64,000 nucleotides of DNA. It comes from Datnioides undecimradiatus. Its lineage: Eukaryota > Chordata > Actinopteri > Lobotiformes > Datnioididae. The position numbers were made by a program, and so were the translations under genes. The stretch is from NCBI GenBank assembly GCA_008933995.1, contig WARS01000012.1:9597001-9661000 (forward strand). The letters are read 5' to 3'. Below, one piece after another: positions 34,061 through 46,846 of the stretch. The notes under the pieces were generated by a model. That model had not been told where the DNA came from. It did not search any database and was given only the letters and a program-made list of their open reading frames with translations. Positions within the stretch are counted from its first letter, which is position 1, and each line of letters opens with the position of its first letter.

Positions 34061-34600
34061 TTGAATGATTTGAACATTGGTGTCTCTCCGTGTTATGATC
34101 GGGTGTGTTAAATATTATTTTCATATTACTGCTCACACTCTGGCACCAAAGGACATCAAGACCACACGATGGCCTGTAACCAGCGTCATCCAGCGTCCAT
34201 CATTATTGTTTGTTGAATTCATCCAAAATTGACCCACAATTGAAAAGTGAAGTTTCCTCAACACTGTTATCATTAGCTCCCAACCTCTGTTAGTGTAACA
34301 GAAATTAAAGCTCGTTAATTGGACATTTCTTGCAGAAATGCCCTTTGAGTCATAGTTCCCTTTAACACACAATGTGCACAGGCTTGTTGCAAATGTTTTA
34401 CAACATGGCTGTTGACTTGAATGCATCCAGGTCATAGCCAAGTGCTGATCGGCAGCCGCAGCATGTTTGTTATAGGAAAATGAAAAGGACTCTGGAATAT
34501 TGCCTGGTCTGTTTACACTGCTGTTATGAAGTCGATAAATGCTTACATTTGTTAACATTTCTGCAAGTTGCATCATTTAAAGAATGTTGAATTACCTGTA
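34060..34600 (-). mobile_element. Possible dispersed repeat relic with a chance 147-codon frame
   Basis: The minus strand is open from 34576 to 34133, but the peptide has no recognisable domain. The DNA (for example agggaactatgactcaaagg on the minus strand) has the feel of a teleost interspersed repeat that I cannot name. It is probably noncoding. Confidence 0.3.
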
Positions 34601-35294
34601 AGTAGCTCTTGTTTAACAATGTTACCATGAATGCACAGACAGCGATTTCCTGAATACCCCTATTCTGAAGAAACTTTAAAAACATGCTTCTTATGAGGCA
34701 GATCTAAAGTCAGAACAAGCCACATCTCTAGGATTCCTAAGCACACTTATCCTCTGAGAAGAAGGAGTGTGATTTTTGATGCAAATAACCCAGAAACACA
34801 ACCAGGAAATAATTCTGAGAGATGCTAAAGCCACTCCAGTCCAGACACTTTGATAATCACCATCGCAGCTTGAAACAAACCCCAAGTGCTTGTCTTGACA
34901 CAATCAACACAGTGAATCAGTTTCACTGCCGCAGACCCTCTTCCTTCGAGTATCTGCATCGCCACTCGAGCAGCTTCCATCCGATGCACAGCCCCGATCT
35001 GACGGTGGTCAGTGCAAGCCGGCTGGAGCGGACCTGGAGGGCGGCGCGCTTCCAACAACGGCCTGGAGGAAAGCCAAGCGTTGCCACGGTGACAGAGCTG
35101 CGAAGAAAACCTCTTTGTATTGTTACCAAGGCAACAACTGTGGATAAGGTGGGGAGGGAGGGAAGGATGGACGGGTGAAGCGAGGGGAAGAGGAAAGGAA
35201 CGAAGAGTGAGTGAGTGAATGAAAACAGCAGAGAGGGAAAGAGAAGGGATGATGGGTTGATGTTTGAGGTGCAGAGATATGAGCTCAGGCTTTA

Positions 35295-35397
35295 TTATTC
35301 CCTCCATCTCTGCCTTGTTTATGCTGGATGATTCTCAACTGCGTGGGAGAATTTACAGTTTTCTGTAACCTCATCCAAAACAAAGTTACTCAGCAGA
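35295..35397. promoter_or_regulatory. Duplicated noncoding element, copy A
   Basis: It aligns without gaps to 44689-44791 at 94 of 103 positions, including an exact 30-bp block at the left and an exact 35-bp block at the right. Similarity fades into a gapped alignment to about 35440. Motifs kept in both copies include a forkhead-like tgtttat (35316-35322), a SOX-like aacaaag (35379-35385) and ttactcagca (35386-35395), whose complement tgctgagtaa is one base from a MAF recognition element. There is no open frame, tail or inverted end. A local enhancer duplication is my preferred reading; a low-copy repeat is the alternative. Confidence 0.55.
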
Positions 35398-35519
35398 TTC
35401 TTTTGAGTCAGATGGATACAGCAGCGCTTCTTTGGGAAGGCAGCTCAACCAGGACACAATAAGTCAATGGTTCCCTTACCGACCCTGTGTCGGGAGGCTG
35501 GCTGGTGAGCTCTGCTGTA

Positions 35520-35650
35520 GCGATCCCTTTTTTCTATATCTGCCTCTTTCTTTACCTCTCTTCTGTTCTTCCTCTCCCTCCTATTCTGTGTGTGTGTCCC
35601 TCTCTCTCCCCCTCTCTCTCTTCTCTCTCTGCCCCTTTTTCCTTTGCAGC
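35520..35650. repeat. Pyrimidine-rich tract
   Basis: A C/T-dominated stretch with (CT)n runs (ccctctctctccccctctct style) just downstream of the duplicated element. Confidence 0.8.
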
Positions 35651-38600
35651 CGAGAACAGAGTGCAACATTTTTTGGGGAGTTTTTGTGACTTCAGAACAT
35701 TCATCGCCGGCATTTTGATAACTTTTGAACTGCTTTGCTCCGGGGCTTCTGTAATTCCCACTGTGTTTGAATTGATTGCATAAATCTAGCGGGAAAGAAT
35801 AACACTGGAGAACAGTTTCTTCTCAGCGATCTGGATTTAGCATATGTGAGCGCGAATGTGTGTGAGAGACGGAAAAACACTCGTCTAAGTGGCTCCGTCG
35901 CAGCTCTATCCACACCATAACAAATAAAATGAATAATGTAGTAATTTTACTTTCTTGCGAGGCCAGAGAAGTGTAAGTTGACAGAGAGAGGATGAATGAC
36001 TTTATTCCAATACGCTCTTGGTTACATTTGGGTTATGCATGCAGATTTATGCAACCCTCCCTTTTTTTCAAGCTGCTCGTTACTCAAAGCAAATGGAAAT
36101 TTCTCATCAGTCCCCAACCCACCCACACCCCAAATTCTAGACTTCATACAGCTCCACACATCCTAATGTGCATGAGGGAGCGAGATTAGAGGGAAATTGA
36201 ATCAAATCAAATCCCCCGAAATTGCACGGAGCTCGGTGGGAAAGAAGCATGGATCCAAAAGAAAAGGTATCTGTTATCTAACGCCAGTGTTGCATCTCAT
36301 CTCTCCCGATTGCCTGAAGACAGCCACTTGGCGAATGGGGGGGGGGGGGCTTCAGCTCAGCACAAACTTTATGAAACCTCCTCTGGTGGTGCAAACTTGG
36401 TCAGCCTTCACGCTGTCCTTCACCTCCTGACGCCATCAGGCCACTGGGGCGACGGGAGAAACGAGCACGGCAGGAGAAGAGGAGGAGAGCGCCGGGGAAC
36501 GCCGCCTTGGTCTTAATTGATATTCTAGACGAGGAGTTGGAATATTCAAATGTCAGTAAGCGCTGTTATCTCACTCGGGAGTCGGCAGAGATTAGGGGAT
36601 AGGTGAACGAGGGACGCCGGGAGGTATCACACTGCTTTAACTCCTGGCATGCAAACACACACACACACACACACACGCGCACACAAATTTGCACACGGGC
36701 ACTCATGCATACCCCATTACAAATATACACAGACAGACCACCTCACTCCCACAGAGACAGCTCTCTTGCACACACAAACACCTCCCTGTGCTCTGTCAGA
36801 AAAAACTCACACACCCACTTTGTCACTCACACACACACACACACACACTTCACCTCCGTGTACCCATTGCATGTTCTTTGGGTGCAGGGAGGTCGGGGAG
36901 TGAAGGCTATTAGCTCAGCGCAGTCTCTCCTGCTGTCTGCTCGGGCTCGACAACAAAGACGGATCACTGTTTCAGATCAATATTGCCGTGGCCAGATCCT
37001 GGCTTGTACGTGGAGAATAGTGTGTATTAACCCTCAGCTAATGCCAAACTCTCTCTGCTGTTTCCTGTCTCCTGTTGTAGGTTTGGCTCTGACTCTCCAT
37101 CTACTGTATCTCTCTTTAACTGTCATATTACACATTATTACCCAAGAATTCTGTTTCATTTCTTCCTCTCCTTATTTCTTTCGCCAAAATAACCTCGCTC
37201 TGGAGACCAAAAACTGAAACTGGCTCTCACTGACACTTTTTGAAACAAACACACACACACACACATAAAGCTTTGTGTAGGTTCAATCAGGAAGAGTCTC
37301 TAGGCTACACTCTCTCTTCCCCTCTTTCTCTCTCCCTCTTTCCTGCTCATCTAAGCAGCTGAGCATGGACCTTTAAATTAAATTTTGCCATGGTGTCCAT
37401 CAGCCAATCATACTGCCTCTGTCAAACTTGAAATATCTTGTCCTCTCTTCTAATGTCAGCTGTTGTTTCAGGGGAGAATCACTGCATCCCTCTTCCACTT
37501 CGGTCACATCCTGCCCATTACATCACTAGAGGTCTGCTCCTTATCTAGATGTTCAGCCATCGTTCCTCCACCAACACCACCAGGGTTTAGACTCTACTGG
37601 GGGGAATCTAATTGCACCTGTGGCTTCACTACATCCTTTCAATATGACAGTGTCACTATGGGGTCTAATTGCCAAAGACTAGACTCATTCTCATAATATT
37701 ATCATTTACATGTGAATGAATATTGTTTTCTCATAATGAGTCTCTCCTGAATGAAACACACACAAAGCCATGGGAGGACCACCTTCCTCTGCACACCATG
37801 GAGCTGATCCAAAGGGCAACTCAGCTTTATTCACATTGTTTCCACTGAGACTTACCAGGGAAACAATTAAGGTACAAACAATCAAACACACGTATATATT
37901 TACGGATTTGCACACACATGCATGAGCTGGAGACACTTCAGACCTCCCATTACTAAATGCTGCAAGGAATTTTTGGTTTATTTCTAAGCCGATGTCTTTT
38001 CCCGCACTTGACACAGCTAGAGTACAGGCAAATTCACATGACACACACACGTGCATGGACACAGCTTGTATATGTATACACAGCATATGTAAAGAGAGAC
38101 AGAAATGTATGGGGGTCATTTTATGAAAGCATGCAAATTTACATTTTGAAAGTCGCTATTAAATGCATGCCAGCAGTTACAATAGTACAGTGTGATTACA
38201 TGTGTGTATGGTAGAGTCGGTTGGTTTCCACGTCCCTTTCTGCATATCATAACATGCATAGAAAACAGACTTATCCATTCATGATCCCAAGGAGAGAAAA
38301 ACATGCTAAAGCCATGAGAAAAATGTTTGAGATCTGTCTAAATCAATGACACATAGCTTGAAAGCACTTGAAAATGGAGCTAGATAGAACACAGGCTCCT
38401 CCGTATGGAAAAGTCATGATGACACATTCTCCGTTAGTCTCTGGTAATAGTGTTTTGCTCAATATCTTTTTCCCCTCTGTTACAGATTCACCTCTGTCAA
38501 TTCTCAGCTGTTCACCTCAAATGCCCCTCTGTCTGTATTAGGATGGAAGACTGATTGAGCTTCGCAGCTATAAACTATGGCTGCTTGTGTGTGAAGACTG

Positions 38601-39377
38601 CAAACCAATGGAGGTTAAATATATAATGCACCCAGTGGCGACAGTCAATTGAGGACCTTAGTACTTTTAGTTTGTTTGTATGTTACCTCAAATGAAGTCA
38701 TGCTGTACTAAATTAACTGGAAGAATGAGTGTGTGTGTATGTATTCTCTTGCCTAATGGGTGCCTGCATGCAGTACATACAAACCAATTTAACTCTAGCA
38801 ACCACCTGATCCCACTTCCATCGAATACAAGTCAGCGGGCGATAAAAGGACAGCATCCAATAACCAATAAAATGATGGGATGAGAGATTGGCTGGATCAA
38901 GATCTCAGAAAAGGGAAGGCATTTCTCTCTCTGTCAATAACTGCAATTCCTCACTAGAAAACAAAGACATTTAGCTGCTTGATTCACATCTTTCACACAG
39001 CCTTTCCAGGTAGCCTTTTGGGACACACCACACAGCCATTACCACAACATCAGTTCAACTAATCCAGTCCAGCAGGTGGACAGCAAATATGACGGTTTCT
39101 GTAACTGGAGTGAGTCAAAGCATCTTAGACCAAACTAAACACCAATACGGTTAGTGTGGAAGTAGTGGCCCTCAGTGCCTGTTCACTTCACCCACTGACG
39201 TGATCACAAGATTCCACTGAATGCACCAAACAGCTAATGCACGTGTACATTCTGGGTTTTAGCTGTTACAAATGATAAATGGTACCAGTATGTATAAGTC
39301 CAGACACACAACATACAATCAAAGCTTCTATTAACTTGTGGCCAGATGTAGTTTTTAATCACAAAATGTGCCCAAAT
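35651..39377. other. Intergenic with simple repeats
   Basis: A poly-G run at 36339-36350, (CA)n arrays at 36654-36677, 36828-36848 and 37249-37264, and otherwise unremarkable sequence. A 204-codon frame at 36603-37217 is produced by the CA arrays and is not considered a gene. Confidence 0.6.
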
Positions 39378-39752
39378 GGACCCAAATACAGACAATGGGC
39401 ACAGAGCAGAAACAGTTCGTAGGTGTAAATGTAAAACAAAGTAAAAGGCTTACTGGTGGTCGAGTCAGGCAGGGTCAAATCCAGGAAGAGCAGTCCAGAA
39501 AGCGAACAAATCCGTTCTGGGGCAGGAAGAAGACAGAGCATAATGTTCAATTAGGAATAGCCAGGGAACAAAGGAACAGGGAATGATACACAATAATTAG
39601 ACATCAAGGAGGAAAGGCTAAGAAGACACAGGTGAAACGAACCATCCAGTAACACAGGTGACAATGGAACCAGCAAGGAACAAGACAGGAAGTTAGACCA
39701 CACTGATACAAGAAAACACTCTACAAAATAACACAAGAAATAACACAACATG
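39378..39752 (-). mobile_element. Dispersed teleost repeat, 'ggacccaaat' family, copy 2
   Basis: It starts ggacccaaatacagacaatg and passes through caggcagggtcaaatccagg, gacacaggtgaaacgaacc and acacaggtgacaatggaacc, to aaaataacacaagaaataac near the end. The order matches copies at 8310 and 46847. The final cRTGACA end is missing, so this copy is truncated. Confidence 0.6.
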
Positions 39753-40019
39753 TTAGTTGTAGCACTACTTGAGTTGTTGACCCAAATTTCAACATTGCCT
39801 CTGAGAAACTATATACTACTTTGTTCTCCCAGTTACATTTCAAGGCAAAATAGGGTTTTTGAATAGGTAGGTTTAGACAGGGGTCACTATAGTTAATAGT
39901 AAAATGTTATGTCCTTATGTTTCATGTCCAAATGAAGACCTAATCTCTTTCACTAGACGTCAAATGCTGAGCATACCTGATAACGACCTTTTGCCTCTCA
40001 AGGAATATATTGCATTCTG

Positions 40020-40483
40020 GCCGTGGCCCTCACCCAGCAGTCGACCAAAAACTCTGTGTGTGTGGTATTCCCTGCTCATCTGTCTGCAGTCAGTTCGTCA
40101 CCTCCCACAGTCCGCTCACCTGCCTCTCATCAGCTCATTATCTTCCCTTCCCTTAATTTGTCACCAGGTCACTGTTTCAAATATTGTAGTAGCTTATGTT
40201 CTCTTGCTTCTCCTGCAGTCCAATGTGTATAGCTTCCTGGTATTGGTGTTTTATCACAAGCAAAGCATTATCTTTTTCCCTAACTCCTGGATCATCACTC
40301 TGCCTGTCTTGCTTGCCAGCTCTCCAACCTTCTAGCAGCCTGCTCATGCCTTACTCCCTCGTTTATCCACCCTGTCCAGCCAGCTATCTTCCCTCTCCTT
40401 CCACCTCCATTTCTCTCCACTACCCTTTCCAATAAATCTCTGTCATTCATCGTACCTTTTATTCTCCGCTGGCGTTTGGGTCC
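40020..40483 (+). mobile_element. Dispersed teleost repeat of the 'tttgggtcc' type, opposite orientation
   Basis: The end caataaatctctgtcattc...ggcgtttgggtccatattgc (about 40431-40490) is the reverse-complement arrangement of the ggacccaaat starts of the other copies, preceded by a long pyrimidine-rich body. It lies about 270 bp from the copy at 39378-39752, head to head. Related but not identical family. Confidence 0.5.
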
Positions 40484-41689
40484 ATATTGCAGATCACAAC
40501 ACGGTGTGGATATTGTAAGACAACGAATGAGATGCATTTTCAGAAAACATTTAGTTTAAGATTCAAGTTCTGTGTGAACATCTCATGACCGCTGATACGT
40601 TCATTAAAATCGTTTCTTTGAGACTATTTGCGGAGACCAAAACTATAATGTGTGAGGAGAAAAGTGGTTTTGTGACTCAGGTATACTGACCCTTTAATTT
40701 GAATGTTTTAAAAGTAAAAGTAGAAATGCATCTTATTGTAGTTCATTGTACAGTTCTACAATGTGTTGTACTTCTGATATTCCTGGTCCAGGGACTCTAA
40801 CCAGTCACACAACACTGAGTCCTACAGCAATTCACCGAGGATTTCACTGGGGATGCAAAATGGCACCATAAAAGACCAACCAAGGAGAGACAATCGTTGG
40901 GGAGTTTCTTATGTTTTTTTGTTAAAAAGGTGAGTGGACTAGAGTACCCAGGAGTCGCCAAGTGGCGGCTCAAAATTACCTCCTGCCACAACAGCAGAGA
41001 TGACTTCTCCAAGAATGTGAAAAAAGAAAAAACATGCCAGTGAGTCTGACAGAGAAATTTCTGAGCTCCTGTTTGCTGTGAGGAGGAATGTGACTCCATT
41101 GTTGGCCCGTTTTAATGAGCTTTGCCAGTAGCCCGGGGTAAAAGTGCAGTTGGATCCAGTGATAATGAGAAGCATAATCCTGCTCCCGCTGCCTCCTCAT
41201 GCCCTCCGTTAAAATAAGACCTGATAGTTAACTTCGCTTGAAATTAGAGTTAAAAGAAAAGTCCTGCGCTCGCAACAGTTTGGTGCGGGGCAAGAAATTA
41301 AGAATCCTTTGACTAGAGCCACAACAACAGCGAAAAATGCAACAGCTCATTCTTACAACTTTGCTTCAAGCGTATCGTTCTCGCCAAAGTTCCTGAGGCG
41401 AAGCTATTTGACATATTCTTCATCTTTTTCATCACCAACGTGGTCGACTTTATTCTGTGAACAAAGAGTTGAAACTTATCCTCTTGATCTTCTTTAGTTT
41501 GAACGCAGGCCTTTTGTCTCTCTTCAGTTATTACTCATGAGGTACTCAGTTACTCTCTGTCAACCACTGTCTCATTAATTCAATAATTAAATGACTGATG
41601 AATGAGACTTTTCCCTTTGTTGTGAGTCTTATCTGATGAGTATATATATATGATATCACATCCCTTTCTGTTGCACATTTTTGTTTGCT

Positions 41690-42280
41690 GTAAATTTACT
41701 TGGAAGGTTCGTTTAACTGACAATACTGTTAACTGTAGCTCGTGTCCTTCACAATTACTGTGGTCTGGCTACTGCTTGCCCCTAGCTAGCTGGTAAAAAA
41801 CTGACTACTCAGACAGTGCATGAAGTTACATATAACACGCGTATATACATGTGATCTTACCTCAGTCGTCAGGCAAGATATGTAGAAGATCTTAAAACTG
41901 ATGTGATGCACAATGAACGCGTCCAGCTGACACAGTGCAACATTAGCATCCATTTGCAACTTCACCTGGTGAATGTAAGTCCAATAATTGCTACGTTTTG
42001 ATCTCCACCAGTTTCTTCAGTTAATTTTCTGAGAGCTTACCCACAAAGTAATTCAGTCTTTTCACCAGCTAGCTGCTCTGCTGGCACTGGAGTACAGTGG
42101 ATTTATCAGAGGGATATCAGAGGGAGAAAAACAGAGAAAAAGGTCGGTGAGAGCCGAAAGACTGAAGCAAAAATTGTAAAGTTGTGGTCATAAAACCAAA
42201 ACAACTGGATGAAATATGCTAAAAAGGCTGCATAGGACTGTGGGTTCGATACTTAAAGCCACACCTTTTTCATTACATTA
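41690..42280. mobile_element. Probable dispersed teleost repeat
   Basis: Phrases such as ggtgaatgtaagtccaataa, gttttgatctccaccag, agctagctgctctgctggc and gtggtcataaaaccaaaaca in this order match my memory of a common teleost interspersed element. Borders are approximate and no coding capacity is seen. Confidence 0.4.
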
Positions 42281-42535
42281 TGATTATTTGATCCCATGCA
42301 ACTTTAAAAAGGCAACAACTAATGCATTAAGCTGTATGTTTTTGCTTCTTAAAACAATTAGACCCAAACCACAAAACACTAAGTACATTTTTTGGTTTGA
42401 TTGGTGGAGGAGATGGCGCTTTTGGCTCCTTTATGTCCCGACTTTCAAATGAGGTGTATCAGAGCTTGTGAACAAAAATCACATGGATAGGCAGATAGCA
42501 TGTCTTCTGGACAGATATTTAATGACTTGACACGC

Positions 42536-42690
42536 CGCCAAATTAGAGATTTTGTTGAGGAGAGAAAAACTAAGCATGATTGACTGCGCAGCGATTAATG
42601 AATTGTGCTCTTGACGAACAGCCTAACAGGTGTCATCGTGCTCATTAAGAATCAGTTGGCAATGCAAATGGAGCAGTCTTCATCCGGTCA
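42536..42690. promoter_or_regulatory. Candidate conserved noncoding block
   Basis: Unique sequence with several homeodomain/POU-like cores (gcgattaatgaattg, gctcattaagaatc, atgcaaatgg, the last an octamer-like ATGCAAAT). It lacks repeat hallmarks. Conservation is untested. Confidence 0.25.
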
Positions 42691-43410
42691 AAATGTGGCA
42701 TTGGAGCGAGCAATATGTGTGTGAGACAATAAAAAAAAAAACAAAGGTCTAAAACAGACAAGCGTCATAAATCAGGTAAGGGTGAGAGAAACTAGACAAC
42801 GTGGTCTGGGGGTCAGTGAGTGCCATCAGTTCACTACATAAACTGAGGCTGATTAGTGATGGAGAGCAGCTTGGTGTGCAGGTCAGATGGCGGCCTGTGG
42901 GGGAAATGGCTTATGGGTGAGTAGTGGACGGGCAAGGAATGACTGTGACATAGTAGTAATGAGTGACACATGCAGGAAATGGGTGCCTATGAATAAGAGG
43001 GATGAAGCAGATTAAAGCACGACAGGTGACCTCGCATGAGGGAATAGCCAAATGATGATCACCACTTCAGAATGCATTTTGTTTATCTTGTTCCACTCAG
43101 CTGTCCAATTACGAGGAAATGCTGGCCAACAAATGTCAACATCTCTCCCCTCGTAGCTGTAAAGTCATGCATTTTGCAGTTATTTCCTATAGATGGTTTG
43201 GAATACAATCTCAGCTGCAGACAAACTGCACAACAGTTTGTGTGGTAGCAGTAACTGGCTGTTATTTGGTGCCACCTGAGCTCAAAATGTAAATGCTGTA
43301 ATATATGAACATGCCCTCATTAACTCAACTCCTCAACTCACTTACCTGCTTACTAATTTTATCAGCCATTCACTCAGTCTCACTCTCACTCTGCATCTCT
43401 CTCTCTCCCC

Positions 43411-43411
<1 letters not shown>

Positions 43412-43437
<26 letters not shown>
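43412..43437. repeat. (CA)13 microsatellite
   Basis: Perfect array preceded by a short (CT)n run. Confidence 0.95.
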
Positions 43438-43441
<4 letters not shown>

Positions 43442-44688
43442 AGGACCCCTCACTGCATGCCTGTCTTGCTCTGGGCAAGGTGCCAGTGCTCGCAGATGGC
43501 ATTAGTGGAAGATGAAGTGCCCGTCCCTGCAGCCAGTGAAATGTGAATGCCAGTTAGTACCCTAACTGCTATCTGATCAGCCTCGCTAAGCATCAATGAC
43601 TTGTTGACTCAAAGCAAGAAGAGCTACAGGTACATTGTGACTGTTATACAAAAGACTGTCTCCTGTTTGTAATTTTACCCCAGATCCATTAAAATAGACG
43701 CAAAGATAACTTGTATTAGCACATTTTTCAGATTTCTGATCCAAGATTACAGGTCATTAAATTATTTTTTTTTATATTTGTCTGTTTAATGACCCAGAGG
43801 TGAGCTCTGTCTCATCAAACATGTTGGTCATCTCCTTCAAATTAAACTTCTCCAATCCCAAGGCCCTTATGTATATTGTTAACGCATTCTCAATACAATA
43901 ACTTCAACTCAAAGGCCTTTTTACCGTAACTACCGTAGTCAGAGCCCTGTCACCACACGAGTTCGTCATGAAGCGGGCTCCCTGACTGTCTTGAGACAGG
44001 AAACATGTAGCATGGGAAGGACGTGCATAGCCTTGGGGGAGATGGAGGCAGATCGCTACTCGGATTGATGACCTTGGAGGCTGGAAACAGACCCACAGAC
44101 TGACCAATCTACTGATTCCAGCCGGGGAGGTACATAAGTCCCGCATCGACAACTGAACCCTGTTGCCTGGGGTGTAGAGGGAAGCATTATTTGCACTTTA
44201 ACATTATGACCATTTGTCAGTTAGTGGAATGGTGTGAAACCATTAGAAGGAATGTGCACTGCACTGCACTGTGCATGTTCATAGCTTTTGGACAACAATG
44301 GAGCTGAATCGCACAGAAGAAAAACAAATCAGACCTTGGCTTCCCAGATAGTACGTGTTAGTCAGATAATGTCTTTGTTTACAATGTGATATATCGCCAC
44401 TCTTATCCTGCTTTACTTTGTGCAGCAGAAATTACAAGTCAGTGATGTACATAAAGTTTAAAATGTTCCGACGATACATTTGTTTTCATTTTGTGCCCGA
44501 AACAACTTGTGAGGGCAAAACTGGGGGGAGGGGGGAGTTTGCACACGCTGTTGTGAAAAGTGAGTCAAGGCTATTGGAGATGACTGTGACTGCCAGGCAC
44601 AATTGCTAGTCAGTGCTAGGCGGTCCTTCTTGCAGATGAGAAGTGGGCTGTTTGTGGCTCCAGAGTGACACGATTGGCTACTTCTCCT
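43438..44688. other. Intergenic, nothing recognised
   Basis: No repeat, gene or RNA motif that I can support. A poly-G patch lies at about 44523-44536. Confidence 0.5.
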
Positions 44689-44791
44689 TTATTCCCTCCA
44701 TCTCTGCCTTGTTTATGCCCGATTATGCGTGACTGCGTGGGTGAATTTACAGTTTGCTGTAACCTCATCCAAAACAAAGTTACTCAGCAGA
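44689..44791. promoter_or_regulatory. Duplicated noncoding element, copy B
   Basis: Partner of 35295-35397 in the same orientation, 9394 bp downstream. The SOX-like aacaaag (44773-44779) and MAF-like ttactcagca (44780-44789) are retained; differences cluster in a 13-bp central patch (44719-44731). The flanks to about 44850 show weaker gapped similarity, and beyond that the surroundings are unrelated, so the duplicated unit was small. Confidence 0.55.
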
Positions 44792-44849
44792 ATACTGAAT
44801 CAGAAGGATGCGGCAGCAGATGCATCTTTCAGGCAGAATCTCAAACAAA

Positions 44850-46284
44850 AAGACAGTACGATTTAGTTTTTTTTCTCTGATTCAGCGCATGTTTCCAGCC
44901 TGGATGGAAGATTGTATTAGATGTTCATCGATGTGTGTTATTCTGAGGCTGAATTACTTTACCTTGATTTCCTAAGGGGAGGACGTGTGCGAGTCTTTAC
45001 ATTGCGAGAGACCTTTGGAGAAATTCACCCTTCTGATTTTTATACATCCACATCATTGTAGAAGCTCATTGATTGCCAATAACAGAAGCCTGATACAAGA
45101 AGTCACCGCTTCAAATTACAGCAGAGCATGGATCCTTTCCGCTTCTGCTCCAACACACACATCTGTCGCTATAGCAACACACACACACACACCTGGATCA
45201 TTTCAGGTGCTTGGCAAAAGCTCCCCAGATTGAAATGGTGTTATATACTAGTAAAGCAGATGGGCCAAAGAGCCAATCAGATTGCCATCACATACACACA
45301 TGCACCAGAGCCAGAACTTATAATTAGATTACTCATCTCTAATCACAGCCTATTTCCTAATTCCAACCTCTCAAGATGTTTAACTTTTAAGAGAAAACAT
45401 CAAACGTTCACCTCATTCAAAAGCCACTAAAAGAACGAACAGGCTTCTTCTTTCTCTTCCTCTATGCTGGAATTTTTATCGATTCTTCAAAGCACTGTTA
45501 GGGTTTGGAGGTGATGGGTCGACTAACAGCGGGAGCAATAAGTTGGCTTTTCTTTTCTGGAGGAAATGGAGCTGAAATTACTCTTTTGAACTCTGTTCTG
45601 ACTGCAGTTTCTCCGCTGCTCGGATCTCCTGCCGGCTCCGCACAGCCTCGGCCTCAGTGCTGATTGAAAACAGAGGTCGTCCAGTCGCACATCATCACAT
45701 CCATCTGTCAGTATGGAAGATGCCTCTGTGGCAGAGTGGAGACGTGATTTAGACTAGGTTTTTTTTACTTTGACATGCATTTTCAAGACAGGCCAATTGA
45801 GCATCAGGCTAGGTGAAATTCCTCTTTGTTGTGCTATTCATTTTATTCAGAATGCTCAGAATTTATTGAGTCTGGGTGCCACGCAAAACCTCATTCGATC
45901 AAAGAGAAACAATTTGCCCTGTTTAGTCACGTACCAATACTGCCTAATAAGTCTGTCCATACACAGTGACAAAAAATGTGTCCCCACAGTTGCTCTATTG
46001 CTAATGTAATTCATATGGACCTTTAGTACTAATGTTATTATGCTTTGACCTGTCCAATTGCTGTGAAACTGCAGTAATGTTTTCCATGGTTGCAGTTTTG
46101 TTCCTTTTTTTGCATCAAGCCTTAAAGGGGAATTTACGCATTAATATCTGTGCACCTGCACAGACAGAGCAGCAGTGTGTGACAATTATATCATCTGTAG
46201 CTTTGTTTAGTCTAAGGAAATAGCCCTGTAGATGTCAACACCATGTGAAAAATGCTAACAATGTTAAGATGGAATAATATTTGA
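44850..46284. other. Intergenic, nothing recognised
   Basis: Noncoding sequence with a short (CA)n run at 45177-45191. No supported features. Confidence 0.5.
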
Positions 46285-46400
46285 CATATACACAATTGCT
46301 AATTAGCACTGAGCCCAAAGTACAGCTAAGCATGGTGGAAATGTCATTAGTTTGGCGGGTATTTGGATGTAAACTGAATTTAAAATTTGATCCTATAACA
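46285..46400 (-). mobile_element. Fragment of teleost 'gttagcatgctaac' repeat
   Basis: The run tgctaattagcactgagccc, aaagtacagctaagc, gaaatgtcattagtttggcg, ggtatttgg follows the ordered landmarks of a very common teleost interspersed repeat. It lies in the opposite orientation to the fuller copy at 52890-53290. Class unassigned. Confidence 0.6.
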
Positions 46401-46846
46401 GAGGAAAAGTTGAGATCACAAAAGTCATCATTGTCCTTTCAGCTAATCCAATTCAACCAGAGGGAAACATGAATGTGCACCTGATGTCATATCCATCTAA
46501 TAGTTTAGATATTGTATTAGAAATCAAAAATGTCAACACTGGAGCAAGTAAATCATTCTTTGCATTCCCTGCTGGATACCCCCTCTGGTAATCAGGAATA
46601 TCTGTACAAAATGATGGCAAACCATTCAATACATATTTATTCTGGACCACAGAGTTGGACCAGCTGACCAACATTATCACTGCAGCAGCAGCATTAGCTA
46701 AAAAGATGCCTGAGCCTGCATTATGGGAAGTGGAGGACCTGTTCTTTTTGGAGCATGACATACACTGCATAGGGATAAAAAGTATGTTTGCAATCTGTAA
46801 CATGTTGCCTGTAAATCCCCCCAAATTATTAATTCATAGCATAATA

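Noticed and set aside
34133-34576. 147-codon frame on the minus strand
   Set aside because: No recognisable motif or family; the sequence looks like a dispersed repeat relic.
34822-35307. 118-codon + and 160-codon minus frames in a GC-richer patch
   Set aside because: Mutually overlapping, no recognisable protein, and adjacent to the noncoding duplicated element.
36603-37217. Longest track reading frame outside shisa9 (204 codons)
   Set aside because: It is generated by (CA)n arrays read as His-Thr repeats, followed by random sequence. No domain or splice context.
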